Assembly: GCF_001010285.1 (NCBI RefSeq)
Contig: NZ_CP011104.1
Span: 2,294,001 to 2,358,000, forward strand
Source: Photorhabdus thracensis
GTDB lineage: Bacteria > Pseudomonadota > Gammaproteobacteria > Enterobacterales > Enterobacteriaceae
DNA: 64,000 nt
Direction of reading: 5' to 3'
A program made the translations under genes and the position numbers. The notes under the pieces were generated by a model. It was not told where the DNA came from. It ran no database searches and worked only from the letters and a program-made list of their open reading frames with translations. This document shows positions 1 to 8,897 of this stretch, piece by piece; the stretch's first letter is position 1; each line of letters starts with the position of its first letter.

Positions 1-728
1 CGCCCAGTATCTGTGTGCGTTGCGGCTTGTCCAGCGACTGGAACGCCGCACTGAATCCATGCAGCCGATCAAGTTTGGTCAGCACCAGATAGAAGGGGAG
101 GGGGTTGTGCAGGGTTAACCGCAGATCTTGCAGGCGCAGATGGAGCGCAGCAATATACCGTTCGCGTTGCGCTTTGTTGTCGGTCAGTAAACGATGGGTG
201 TCCACCGTCAGGATAATGCCGTTGAGGGGCTGGCGCTGACGGTTTTCGGTCAGCCAGGTGAGCAGGGATTGCCACAGGCGGGCGGGCAACTGGGGCTTGC
301 CAGTGTCTGACGGCGATATCTGGTCGATAAGAAAGCCGTCCGGGTCAATGATGACGGCTTTTTCCCCCAGCCAGCAGCGCAGGTGCAGGGGGTGAGCCTC
401 TTCCCCTTTAGGGCTGTCCGGGAGGGCAATGTCAGTCAGTTTGTAGCCTTCCTGAATCAGCGAGGTTTTGCCGCTGCCGGTATTGCCCAGCATCAGGTAC
501 CAGGGGCGCTGGTAGAGGTAATGCCAGGTGCCGAGATGGCGCTGTAACTGCGCTTTCCAGTGATTGAGGTAGCTGTCCTGATGGGTAATATCGGCCAGGA
601 CCGGATCGACCTCCCTTAACGCCACATCCAGTTTGAGTTTTTCGAGCTGACGCAGACGGCGCCAGATTTTGGTCCCGATAAAGCCCAGTGCCAGCAGGAT
701 AATAATGACAGTCGCCAGCCAGCGGGCG
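1..728 (-). pseudogene. Truncated second copy of tssM, open at the left edge
   Basis: This stretch matches the intact tssM of this window at 43037-43764 (offset 43036) with only a handful of mismatches, for example near positions 77, 108, 557 and 700. It corresponds to about TssM residues 61-302, including the Walker A loop. The match stops at 728, where the sequence switches to a vasI fragment in a different frame, so the N-terminal membrane segments are missing. The copy continues beyond position 1, so a longer part of a second T6SS locus may lie to the left. Near-identity to the intact gene indicates recent duplication or gene conversion. Confidence 0.85.
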
Positions 729-777
729 TTTTGATGGTCAGGGTGTGGCCTGTCATCAGTCGTTTAAATCCTTCAAT
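728..777 (-). pseudogene. Fragment of vasI/tagO fused to truncated tssM
   Basis: About 50 bp match the vasI gene around 45454-45503, encoding the segment KRLMTGHTLTIK. The upstream residues differ slightly (IEGFKRL here, IEQLKRL in the intact gene), so the donor was a diverged paralogue or the fragment has drifted. It joins the tssM fragment with a one-base frame offset, so no fusion protein is made. The following AT-rich bases up to 1017 hold no convincing gene. Confidence 0.7.
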
Positions 778-1017
778 CTCATACTGTTGGATAAGAAATT
801 TGGTAACTTACTGATATTTGGTTGAATAATATTTTTATTTTGGATCGAAGATGATGGATTGGGTATTTCGTCTGAAATGGTGTCTTAATTCTATTAAAAT
901 GGTCAGATTGAATTACTGGGTAAAGTAAATAACTGTATAAATATCCACAAAGTTCTTTCTTCTGGGTCAATTGAGTGATAATGTGTCACTAAATAAAACA
1001 TTTTACGGATAAAAAAA

Positions 1018-2454
1018 ATGAAAGAATTTTTTTCATATGCCCAAGATCTTCATGAAAAATCAAAATTATTTCAGCAGCAAAAGTTGGCAGAAGATAAAAA
1101 GCTGATGGGGAGACTTTTTGAGTCTTATGATCAAAAAACTATTGCAGAACTTTTGCGTAAAGTAAGTTATAACGACTGGACCCGTGAAACCTTAAATCGC
1201 TGGTTTAACGGAAAATCAGTCCAAAAGTTGTTAACAGAAGTTGAAGTTGCTATGCTCCAAAAAATGCTCCCTGAACCACCTAAAAATCATCTTCAATACG
1301 ATTTCCGTTTCATTGATCTTTTTGCAGGGATTGGCGGAATTCGAAAAGGTTTTGAAGAAATTGGTGGTCAGTGTGTTTTTACCAGTGAATGGAACAAAGA
1401 TGCTGTTCGTACCTATAAAGCAAACTGGTATTGTGATCCAGAGTACCATAAATTTAATTCTGATATTCGTGAAATAACATTAAGTGAAAACCCAGAAATA
1501 GATGAAAAAGAAGCTTATAAAAATATTGATAAAGAAATTCCAGATCATGATGTTCTTTTGGCTGGTTTTCCATGTCAGCCATTCTCATTAGCAGGTGTTT
1601 CGAAAAAGAATTCTCTTGGGCGTGCTCATGGGTTTGAGTGTGATACACAGGGAACTCTTTTTTTTGATGTGGCCAGAATTATTACAGCTAAAAAACCTGC
1701 TATTTTTCTTCTGGAAAACGTTAAAAACTTAAAAAGTCATGATAAAGGGAAGACATTCCGTATTATCATGGATACATTGAATGAGTTGGGATATGCTGTT
1801 GCTGATGCGGATATCATGGGGCCGAATGATCCCAAAATTATTGATGGAAAATATTTTTTGCCTCAGCATAGGGAACGGATTGTGTTAGTTGGTTTTCGTA
1901 AAGATCTGAATATTCATCAAGGATTTACACTTAAGGAAATTAGTCGATATTTCCCGGAAGAACGACCAACACTTGCGGATTTACTTGAACCGGAAGTTGA
2001 TAGTAAATATATTCTTACCCCCCATCTTTGGAAGTATTTATATAATTATGCTAAAAAGCATCAAGCTAAAGGAAATGGTTTTGGATTTGGCCTTATAGAT
2101 CCCAATAATAAGAATTGCGTCACTCGCACGCTTTCTGCACGTTACCATAAAGATGGATCAGAAATACTTATTGACCGGGGATGGAATAAAGAGCTTGGGG
2201 AACAGGATTTTGATAATCCAGATAATCAAAAAAATCGCCCACGTCGTTTAACACCGAAAGAATGCGCACGGCTAATGGGGTTTGAGTCTCCTCAGGGAGG
2301 AGCATTTCATATTCCGGTCTCGGATACACAAGCTTATCGACAGTTTGGAAACTCAGTTGTTGTGCCTGTATTTACAGCTATTGCTAAATTATTAGCTCCT
2401 TATATAGCGGAAGCAGTGAAACAACAGCAGACAAACAAAGATCAGGCGGCATAA
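1018..2454 (+). CDS. dcm: DNA (cytosine-5-)-methyltransferase, Dcm/M.EcoRII-like
   Basis: Predicted to transfer a methyl group from S-adenosylmethionine to the inner cytosine of CCWGG. The 478-residue protein follows E. coli Dcm along its length, including a variable N-terminal region of about 95 residues. Motif I ([15 protein letters not shown]) starts near residue 98, the catalytic PCQPF loop puts the nucleophile near Cys186, ENV and [11 protein letters not shown] follow, and motif X ([11 protein letters not shown]) is near the C-terminus. The target-recognition region also looks Dcm-like ([17 protein letters not shown]). The vsr gene starts 7 bases after its stop and a restriction gene follows, so unlike solitary Dcm it seems to belong to a full restriction-modification locus. 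The CCWGG specificity is inferred from similarity. Confidence 0.93.
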   Translation: MKEFFSYAQDLHEKSKLFQQQKLAEDKKLMGRLFESYDQKTIAELLRKVSYNDWTRETLNRWFNGKSVQKLLTEVEVAMLQKMLPEPPKNHLQYDFRFIDLFAGIGGIRKGFEEIGGQCVFTSEWNKDAVRTYKANWYCDPEYHKFNSDIREITLSENPEIDEKEAYKNIDKEIPDHDVLLAGFPCQPFSLAGVSKKNSLGRAHGFECDTQGTLFFDVARIITAKKPAIFLLENVKNLKSHDKGKTFRIIMDTLNELGYAVADADIMGPNDPKIIDGKYFLPQHRERIVLVGFRKDLNIHQGFTLKEISRYFPEERPTLADLLEPEVDSKYILTPHLWKYLYNYAKKHQAKGNGFGFGLIDPNNKNCVTRTLSARYHKDGSEILIDRGWNKELGEQDFDNPDNQKNRPRRLTPKECARLMGFESPQGGAFHIPVSDTQAYRQFGNSVVVPVFTAIAKLLAPYIAEAVKQQQTNKDQAA

Positions 2455-2461
2455 ATAAATT

Positions 2462-2947
2462 ATGGCTGATGTTCACAATCCATCTACTCGTAGTAAAAAT
2501 ATGAGAGCGATCCGTAACTGTGATACAGCCATAGAAAAAAAACTGGTTAAAATTCTTCATAATCTTGGGGTAATTTATAGAATGCAGGTAAGTGATCTTC
2601 CTGGTAAGCCTGATTTCGTTATTGATGAGTATCAGGCTGTTTTATTCGTACATGGTTGTTTCTGGCATGGGCATAATTGCCATCTTTTCAAAACTCCAGC
2701 TACCCGTACTGAATTCTGGTTAGATAAAATTGGCAAAAATATTAAAAGAGATCAGTGTGTTATGAATTCTCTTTCAGATAACCGTTGGAAAATATTAGTT
2801 GTCTGGGAATGCACTTTAAGAGGACGTTTGAAACTGACAGACAATGAGTTATCAGAAAGGATTGAAGAGTGGTTATGTGCAAGTGAAACTCATGCGGAAA
2901 TTGATACAGTGGGGATACATAAAGTATTTTTGCAGAAAAATGAATAG
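2462..2947 (+). CDS. vsr: Very short patch repair endonuclease Vsr
   Basis: Vsr nicks 5' of the T in T:G mismatches that arise when 5-methylcytosine in the Dcm site deaminates. The 161-residue protein has the family features in order: the N-terminal segment STRSKNMRAIR, the catalytic acidic site PGKPDFVI, and the zinc/active-site cluster HGCFWHGHNC, followed by a conserved RDQ and VVWEC region. The start lies 7 bases after the methyltransferase stop with no strong ribosome-binding site, which suggests translational coupling. The C-terminal tail after about residue 140 is longer than in E. coli Vsr. Confidence 0.94.
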   Translation: MADVHNPSTRSKNMRAIRNCDTAIEKKLVKILHNLGVIYRMQVSDLPGKPDFVIDEYQAVLFVHGCFWHGHNCHLFKTPATRTEFWLDKIGKNIKRDQCVMNSLSDNRWKILVVWECTLRGRLKLTDNELSERIEEWLCASETHAEIDTVGIHKVFLQKNE

Positions 2948-3131
2948 TTATTTAAATTAAAAGTGTTTTTTAACTCTTTTTTGTAAGATATCGTTACATT
3001 ACATACTAAAGTTCCTCCATCTATAAGTTTCATTTTGTTTGAAAAATGACCTATCCTTCTGTGCGGCATTCTATTTTTACTTTAATAGAGTTAATCTATA
3101 GAAAGATTGTAACTAATAGATGGAGCATAAA

Positions 3132-4451
3132 ATGGCTAATGAACTGATAAATATAGAAAAAATATCATTTATCATGAAAGGTTTAGGAGCTAAGAAAATT
3201 ATAGTTAAACCACTTTCAAACAATGACAACTCTAAGCAACAGATATATTTAGGATCTGATTTTACTGTCATACAAGGTATTCCTATTGGTGAACTGAAGA
3301 GTGCTGGTATGTCAAAAAAAGGTGCAATATTTAAGGCTGCATTAAATTTATTTTGGATAAATGCTGACGGCTATAAAGAGCAGGCATATGGGTCTCAAAT
3401 TATTTTATATCCTAAATATCCAGAAATTCGTCTGTCGGGAATTATAAAAGGTTGTTCGATAGCTCCATCTCATTTAATGCAACCACCAACAAAAGAAGAA
3501 AGGATAAATAGATGTGATAAGAGTCGTTATTTAATTTTTGGTATATGTGAAGACATTATTCTTGCTTATATGAGTTCTTGGGAAGATACTCTTTCCATTG
3601 AGCTCAGAAAATTAATTGATAAGAATCTAATAAATCCTGTTTTCTCCGTTTTTTATGAATACTATTCTAATATTAAAGATAGCCGTATTGATCTTATAGC
3701 TCGTCTTAAAGAAATTTATTCTTATGGTTTTATTAAATCGCAAAGATTAGATAAAAATGGTAATGTAATTGAATATAGAGCAAGAAATGGGGCTGGTTTT
3801 ACTTTAGAAAGTTTATTTGGAATTATACCAAATGGCAGATCTGGTCCTGATTTTTCTGGTTGGGAATTAAAAGCACATTCAGGAAGCGTCGTAACATTAA
3901 TGACTCCAGAACCAAATAAAGGAGAATATATAGAAAATCTACATAAATTTATGAGTGATTATGCATCCTCTAAAAAAGAGGATAGAGTTGATTTTGCCAG
4001 TATACATAAAATCGGATTGTTAAATGAAAAGACGAAGCTGACTTTATATCTTGAAGGATATGATTTTGATAAGAAAGAAATTATAGATCCTGATGGTGGA
4101 TTAGTACTTAGGAGTACAAGCGGTAATATTGCTGCTGTTTGGAATTTCGGAAAATTATTAGACCACTGGAAACGGAAACATACTAAAACATGTTTTGTTT
4201 CGTATGAAATGAAACATGCTGACTTCCCATACTATAAATTTGGCCCCCAAATTGTATTAGCTACAGGTGCTAATCTTACTAAATTTATAAATGCGCTTGA
4301 ATCAAGTAAAATATATTATGATCCAGGTGTTAATATAAAATATCAGGGAGGGGTATCTAAAGTTAAGAAAAGAAATCAGTTCAGGATAAAGTGGAAAGAT
4401 GTATTAAGTATTTATGACAAAACCGAAAACTTAGATTTAAATAAAGGTTAA
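3132..4451 (+). CDS. MvaI/BcnI-family type II restriction endonuclease (predicted CCWGG)
   Basis: A 439-residue protein whose centre contains GFTLESLFGI followed by GPDFSGWELKAH, the PD...ExK-type active site typical of the MvaI/BcnI nuclease family. MvaI itself cuts CCWGG, the sequence the adjacent Dcm-like enzyme should methylate, so the three genes form a plausible modification, repair and restriction set. The start at 3132 is preferred over the in-frame ATG at 3120 because GGAG at 3122-3125 sits six bases upstream of it. The N-terminal 200 residues (SDFTVIQGIPIGE, RYLIFGICEDI) are of unknown role. A gap of about 180 bases separates it from vsr, leaving room for its own promoter. The gene is AT-rich compared with the T6SS genes, in keeping with horizontal acquisition. 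Confidence 0.85.
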   Translation: MANELINIEKISFIMKGLGAKKIIVKPLSNNDNSKQQIYLGSDFTVIQGIPIGELKSAGMSKKGAIFKAALNLFWINADGYKEQAYGSQIILYPKYPEIRLSGIIKGCSIAPSHLMQPPTKEERINRCDKSRYLIFGICEDIILAYMSSWEDTLSIELRKLIDKNLINPVFSVFYEYYSNIKDSRIDLIARLKEIYSYGFIKSQRLDKNGNVIEYRARNGAGFTLESLFGIIPNGRSGPDFSGWELKAHSGSVVTLMTPEPNKGEYIENLHKFMSDYASSKKEDRVDFASIHKIGLLNEKTKLTLYLEGYDFDKKEIIDPDGGLVLRSTSGNIAAVWNFGKLLDHWKRKHTKTCFVSYEMKHADFPYYKFGPQIVLATGANLTKFINALESSKIYYDPGVNIKYQGGVSKVKKRNQFRIKWKDVLSIYDKTENLDLNKG

Positions 4452-4821
4452 TTAAAATGAACTTCTGTTCAGGAGAGAAAATACGTTCGGCTGACGGTAA
4501 TATGCCTTACTTTTGTTCGGCAAGATGAGTTCACCGAACGTTTACCGAAGAGAAAATGGCGCTATCAAACAGAATTACTTGACGGATTTTCTTGGTTAGC
4601 GCCTATGGGGTTAACCCTGCTAAATAAGATTCCAAAATAGTGCTGCATCTTATATTACTCATAATTCTATGTATAACAATGGGTTAAGCAAGGCTATGTG
4701 TAGCAGAATTATGAAACGTTATTTAGGCCTATTTTATTATCCAGAAATTGTTGATCACCACACTTTTTCAGTGCTTAAATTCTGATAAATTAACCGTTTT
4801 ATCCTTTTTTTATTGCGTTAA
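4452..4821 (+). other. AT-rich spacer with a short orphan reading-frame fragment
   Basis: No complete gene is visible. An open frame without a start codon ends at TAG 4638-4640 and reads ...RQDEFTERLPKRKWRYQTELL..., which looks like the tail of a lost gene that I cannot identify. Further on, CATAATTCT at 4660-4668 and AGAATTATG at 4705-4713 form a perfect 9-bp inverted repeat 36 bases apart. The 480-bp repeat array begins at about 4822. Confidence 0.4.
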
Positions 4822-5293
4822 ATCCGCCTTAATATAAGATATTTAATTTTTAGATATTCGTACTTTTAAATGATTAAGCAGGTCAGGTAAATGTAAAATA
4901 AAGGGAGGATAGGATCACTGATAAATAAATTAAACAGGTCAGGCTAAAAAATTGGGATCCAGCCCTGCGTTTTATGATGGGCAGGATTTAATCTTTTATT
5001 AAAAATCATTTTTTAACTGATAGTTTTAATCGGTATAAAACTTTAACTATCGTTTTTATCACTTTTAACCCCTGATTTTTGTTAAGTTTAATCATCATCG
5101 GATTACGTTTAACGAACGCAAATTATATCCACTTTTTATCTTTACTGATGTTGTTAAATAACCGACGATAAAACGTTTGATACCCATCTGTTCGGATAAT
5201 ATCCTTTTACGTGCGGATTTCTTTTCAACTCGCTATTAATGGTTAATGATCTTCGATTAAATGTCATTAACTGTCCTCTGAAAAGTTGCATTT
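4822..5293. repeat. Tandem repeat unit R1 (about 480 bp, 3' end disrupted)
   Basis: First and most diverged copy of an AT-rich non-coding unit that recurs at 6307 and 6787. Shared landmarks are ATCCGCC at the start, GGTAAATGTAAAATAAAGGGAGGAT, CACTGATAAAT, TTTTTAACTGATAG, CACTTTTAACCCC, TATCCACTTTTTATC and ATGATATCCTTTTACGTGC-like text. Its last bases are cut by the MITE-like element and the IS5-family insertion. No ORF is conserved among copies. Confidence 0.8.
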
Positions 5294-5420
5294 AGTACTA
5301 CAGCCGTACTTACTTTTTTCAACAGAAAAGACACTCATAGAAAAGCTTAATTCATGCGGTTTCTCAGAGTTATGAGCATCAAGGAAAATGCAACTTTCTG
5401 GTATCTACGGCTGTAGTATT
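5294..5420. repeat. MITE-like element with 13-bp terminal inverted repeats
   Basis: TACTACAGCCGTA at 5296-5308 is the exact reverse complement of TACGGCTGTAGTA at 5406-5418. The 97 bases between them encode nothing but contain a smaller CTCATA/TATGAG dyad. The element interrupts the end of repeat R1 and the IS5-family element lies immediately to its right, so it was probably there before the IS. Confidence 0.55.
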
Positions 5421-5421
5421 A

Positions 5422-6303
5422 GAACCTATCCCAAAAGGAATTGTCATATTGTATAATATTCTAGAACGGATAATTTCTGAAGGTATAGAAAGTATGGCAA
5501 ACAACAAATGGCGGCTCAGTGATGAACTTTGGGAAAAAATGGCGCCACTTATTCCCGAACATAAAACTCAGCATCCGCTGGGCACACATCGTAAACGGGT
5601 TGATAACCGCGCCGCTATGGATGCCATCTTCTTTGTGCTCAGAACGGGCTGCCAATGGAACGCCCTGAATGCAACAGGAATATGCTCGTCAAGTTCGGCT
5701 CACCGTCGTTTTCAGGAATGGCGTGACGCCGGCGTTTTTGAACGCTTCTGGCAAAACGGTTTACTGGCCTGCAAGCATCTCGCGATCATCGACTGGTCGT
5801 GGTTATCACTGGATGGCTGCATGACCAAATCCCCTTTAGCGGGGACAAAAAAACAGGTCGTAACCCCACAGACCGGGGGAAACAAGGCGTAAAACGCAGT
5901 CTCATGACCGAGGCTAACGGGCTTCCTCTTTCACTCGTTGTTGCCGCGGCAAACACGCACGATATCAAATTGGTTGCAGATACGCTTGATGCACTTCAGA
6001 CAGGCAAGCCCGGTAAAAAGGTCAGGCTGTGTCTGGATAAGGGATATGATGCTGAATGGCTGAGAGGCTATCTACAGAGTCGGCACTACGAGCCGCACAT
6101 CCAGTCTCGCAAGGAAGAATCAGATGCCTGCCAGAATACGGACTTTAAAGCTCAAAGATGGGTTGTCGAGAGGACGCATAGCTGGATGAATCGCTTTCGC
6201 CGGATACTGATCCGATGGGAAAAGAAGGTCGAAAACTATGAAGCTATGTTACATTTTGCGTGCGGGATTATAGTTTGGAACAAAACCCTATTGGGATAGG
6301 CTC
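5422..6303 (+). mobile_element. IS5-family insertion sequence, 882 bp, TTA target duplication
   Basis: The left end GAACCTATCCCAAAAGG and the right end, read in reverse as GAGCCTATCCCAATAGGG, form imperfect terminal inverted repeats. TTA at 5419-5421 and TTA at 6304-6306 are the 3-bp target duplication. One transposase is split over two overlapping frames. Size, ends and organisation fit the IS427-like subgroup of IS5. It sits inside the 480-bp repeat array. Confidence 0.9.
5494..6299 (+). CDS. IS5-family DDE transposase made by -1 frameshifting
   Basis: The first frame (from 5449, more likely from the ATG at 5494, which begins MANNKWRLSDELWEKM) runs to 5892. The second runs from 5799 to 6299. 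The run of seven A residues at about 5848-5854 in the overlap is a good slippery site for a -1 shift that would join the two, as in IS427-like elements. The first frame carries the helix-turn-helix-like DUF4096 region and the first catalytic Asp (IDWSWLSLDGC). The second carries CLDKGYD and ERTHSWMNRFRR, supplying the other Asp and the Glu. The protein should bind the ends and move the element. It appears intact if frameshifting occurs. Confidence 0.88.
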
Positions 6304-6306
6304 TTA

Positions 6307-6786
6307 ATCCGCCCTGATATAAAAGTTTTAACACTTCGATATTCGCGCTTTTAAATGATTATAACAGATCAGGTAAATGTAAAATAAAGGGAGTATAGAA
6401 TCACTGATAAATGGATTAAACAGGGCAGGGTAAACAAAATGAATCCTGCCCTGCGTTTATAATGGGCAGGGTTTAACCTGTGATTAAACGTTATTTTTTA
6501 ACTGATAGGTTTAATCGGTATAAAGTTTTAACCGTTGTTTTTATCACTTTTAACCCCTGCTTTCTTCAATTTAATCATTGTCGGATTACGTTTAACAAAC
6601 ACTAATTATATCCACTTTTTATCTTTGCTGACGCTGTTAAATAACCGGCGATAAAGCGTTTGATATCCATCTGTTCGGATGATATCCTTTTACGTGCTAA
6701 TTTCTTTTCAACTTGCTATTAACGGTTAATGATTTTCGATTAAATGCCATTAACTCTCCTTTTGAAAATCGGCATTTATTGCATTT
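6307..6786. repeat. Tandem repeat unit R2 (about 481 bp)
   Basis: The unit begins at ATCCGCCCTGATATAAAAG and the same phrase returns 481 bases later. Inside, CAGGGCAGG and CCTGCCCTG form a 9-bp hairpin stem about 15 bases apart, followed by another GGGCAGG. R2 and R3 are clearly closer to each other than to R1. No coding frame is conserved. Confidence 0.85.
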
Positions 6787-7271
6787 AGTCCGCCCTGATA
6801 TAAAAGCTTTAACACTTCGATATTCGCGCTTTTAAATGATTATAACAGATCAGGTAAATGTAAAATAAAGGGAGGATGGAATCACTGATAAATGGATTAA
6901 ACAGGGCAGGGTAAACAAAATGAATCCTGCCCTGCGCTTTATTATTGGCAGAATTTAACCTGTTATTAAAAATCATTTTTTTAACTGATAGTGTTAATCA
7001 GTATAAAATTTTAACCGTCGTTTCTATCACTTTTAATCCCAGATTTTTGTTAAGTTTAATCATTATCGGATCACGTTTAATGAATGCGAATCATATCCAT
7101 TTTTTATCTTTACTGACGCTGTTAAATAACCGGAGAGAAAGCGTTTTAATACCCATTTTTTCGGATGATATTCTTTTACGTACAGGTTTATTTTCAACTC
7201 GCTATTAACGGTTAATGATTTTCGATTAAATGCGATCAACTGTCCTCTGAAAAGTGGCATTTATTGCGTTT
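6787..7271. repeat. Tandem repeat unit R3 (about 485 bp)
   Basis: A near copy of R2, including the GGGCAGG hairpin and the terminal text GAAAAGTGGCATTTATTGCG. The reading frames seen in it on either strand are not shared with R2, so it is treated as non-coding. Confidence 0.85.
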
Positions 7272-7380
7272 AATCCGCCCTGATATAAAAGTTTTAACAC
7301 TTCGGTATTCGCGATTTTAAATGATTATCGTAGGTCAGGTAAATGTAAAATAAAGGGAACATTACTAATGGTTTTTGATT
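7272..7380. repeat. Tandem repeat unit R4, truncated
   Basis: Contains only the first 100 or so bases of the unit (ATCCGCCCTGATATAAAAG to AATAAAGGG) and then a piece resembling the end of the unit (TTTTTGATTAAATGCAATTAA), as if an internal deletion had occurred. Confidence 0.75.
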
Positions 7381-7392
7381 AAATGCAATTAA

Positions 7393-7542
7393 ATAGCTTT
7401 CCATAATACCGATACACTTGTGCCTTTTGTTTTCTTTTTGAACAATGTTGGTTCTGTAGCCTATCTCACTGATTTTTCGGATCGCTTAGATGAAAAGGCT
7501 GTATATCTTGGTACACAAGGGTTGGTTGGAAGTGGAGCATAA
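7393..7542 (+). pseudogene. C-terminal remnant of an unidentified gene
   Basis: An open frame with no start codon reads NTDTLVPFVFFLNNVGSV and ends VYLGTQGLVGSGA before TAA at 7540. The composition looks protein-like. It is followed directly by ATGAAATCTTATTTAACTG, which would start another protein (MKSYLTVLGTTG) that stops almost at once. I do not recognise either. They are probably remains of a two-gene operon cut by the arrival of the Rhs-associated unit at 7584. Confidence 0.45.
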
Positions 7543-7583
7543 TTATGAAATCTTATTTAACTGTCCTTGGTACAACAGGTTAA

Positions 7584-7681
7584 GCGTCTGTGCGGTTAAT
7601 GACGAGGAAGCGTATTAGATTAAGGATACTATCGGTAAGCTCCAGTCTGCGTTGGCTTACTGTGGGTATGTGCCACGGTAA
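7584..7681 (+). pseudogene. Remnant of the unit's 65-residue gene (decayed unit 0)
   Basis: Matches the last 33 codons of the small genes at 15381, 23934 and 31401 (AVNDEEAY, KLQSALAY) but with an in-frame TAG replacing a CAG codon (AY*IKD). The 5' part of the unit is gone. Together with the terminator that follows, this shows that a fourth copy of the mobile unit once stood here. Confidence 0.85.
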
Positions 7682-7691
7682 ATCATCAATA

Positions 7692-7728
7692 AAGCCGGAA
7701 GATCTCAGAGGATCTTTCCGGCTTTTTA
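7692..7728. terminator. Bidirectional terminator of unit remnant 0
   Basis: AAAGCCGGAAGATC and GATCTTTCCGGCTTTTT form a strong stem with a short loop and a T run. The same hairpin closes each of the three complete units, between the convergent small gene and the immunity gene. Confidence 0.85.
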
Positions 7729-7745
7729 TTATTTATGACAAAAAA

Positions 7746-8351
7746 TTAACCATAAAAATAATCAAAGAAACTCTCGAAATTATTTGAGCCTATTATTGGT
7801 TTAATTTCATTGGTAATAATATCTATAAATTCTGAACTAAGCTCATCATCGTCATTATTATCACCAATATCAAAAATATTAAATTTCCCATAAACTATTT
7901 CAATTAGTTTAGCTATAGAAAGAAAGAAGTCAGCTAATGAATCAGCTATTTTAAATGGTTCACCAACGCTATAATTGGCATAAATAGGAGTACCTTTAAT
8001 GTCTGTTATAGCAATAATAGGTTTTCCACCACCAAAATCATCCATAAATACTAGATGATTTTTAGACCATTTAGGGTTATCTGATATACTTGCTGAATCT
8101 TTAATCCAACGATATCCATATTGGGCTTGTTCTATTTTTTCAACTTCAAAAAAGGTTATTGGTGTAATTCCTATTTCTATCTTAATATTAATAGGTTCAA
8201 ATTTGTTGAAGAAGAAATTGATTTCTTCTGAATATTCAATCGAATTGGGCCATTTGAGTTCAACACTATTATTTCCTTCAAATTTTCCTTGAAGATTAAA
8301 TTTTTCATGGACATTAGATAATTCTATTAAGGCTCTTTCTAGTTCACTCAT
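7746..8351 (-). CDS. Putative immunity protein for Rhs tip C (SUKH/SMI1-like)
   Basis: A 201-residue acidic protein encoded 24 bases after the orphan Rhs tip at 8376, the usual place for a cognate immunity gene. An AAGGAT ribosome-binding site lies upstream of the ATG at 8351. Features in the style of SMI1/KNR4 (SUKH) immunity proteins are WPNSIEYSEEINFFFNKF early, a central FMDDFGGGKPIIAITD segment and a final SLADFFLSIAKLIE helix. The family call is tentative. It should bind and block the neighbouring nuclease tip in the cytoplasm. The gene is strongly AT-rich, unlike the Rhs core. Confidence 0.65.
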   Translation of the reverse strand: MSELERALIELSNVHEKFNLQGKFEGNNSVELKWPNSIEYSEEINFFFNKFEPINIKIEIGITPITFFEVEKIEQAQYGYRWIKDSASISDNPKWSKNHLVFMDDFGGGKPIIAITDIKGTPIYANYSVGEPFKIADSLADFFLSIAKLIEIVYGKFNIFDIGDNNDDDELSSEFIDIITNEIKPIIGSNNFESFFDYFYG

Positions 8352-8375
8352 ATCATATCCTTAAAATCTTTATAG

Positions 8376-8897
8376 TTAACGACCACATTTTTTTACTATC
8401 TGTTTAGAGGTTTCTTCGCGATCAATTAGCCGCCCATTACCAGGAGTATCATAACTACCTCTATGCCCTTGATTACTATATAAATGCTCATCAACACCAC
8501 TAGGATGATTGGCATTTTGTAGGAATACAATATTCCTAGGATCACCTTTCCAAGCTTGGCCTAGTGTACCATTACCTTTAACACTATTTATATGATGTCC
8601 TGTATACCCTCGTTCAGACATAATAGAGGCTAATTTTCTGTTACTTTTTGTATTCAAAATAATTTGGCGTTCAGCATCTGTCCAATTTCGAGAACCACCG
8701 CCAGCAGTAACAAGTGTTCTTTCTTGACCCCATGCTCTATTTATAGCTGTTCCTCTTGCTCCCGGTTTAGGAGTCACAGTATCACGAAGCTTATATCTCA
8801 CTAAATCTTTTGGATTTAACCCCAGCGGATCAACCCATCCGGTCGGATTCTGCACGTAACTGTAAGGATTTACTCCTCCGGCTAACCCCAAAGGGTC
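8376..8897 (-). pseudogene. Orphan Rhs tip C, GHH/HNH-type nuclease toxin
   Basis: This is a displaced 3' end of an rhs gene. It starts inside the conserved core motif DPLGLAGGVNPYSY with no start codon of its own, directly after a TAA in the flanking unit. After the second DPLGL the variable toxin domain begins. It contains GYTGHHINSV, then GDPRNIVFLQNANH and EHLYSNQGHRG, a pattern of conserved His residues typical of HNH/EndoVII-fold nucleases. If recombined onto a full rhs core it would give a different T6SS effector. Its immunity gene follows at 7746. Confidence 0.75.

Noticed and set aside
779-970. 63-residue frame on the minus strand before the dcm-like gene
   Set aside because: AT-rich, no recognisable motif, and it begins at the scar of the vasI fragment.
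4660-4713. Inverted repeat CATAATTCT/AGAATTATG as an insertion element
   Set aside because: Only 54 bp in all, with no target duplication and no other copy seen in the window.
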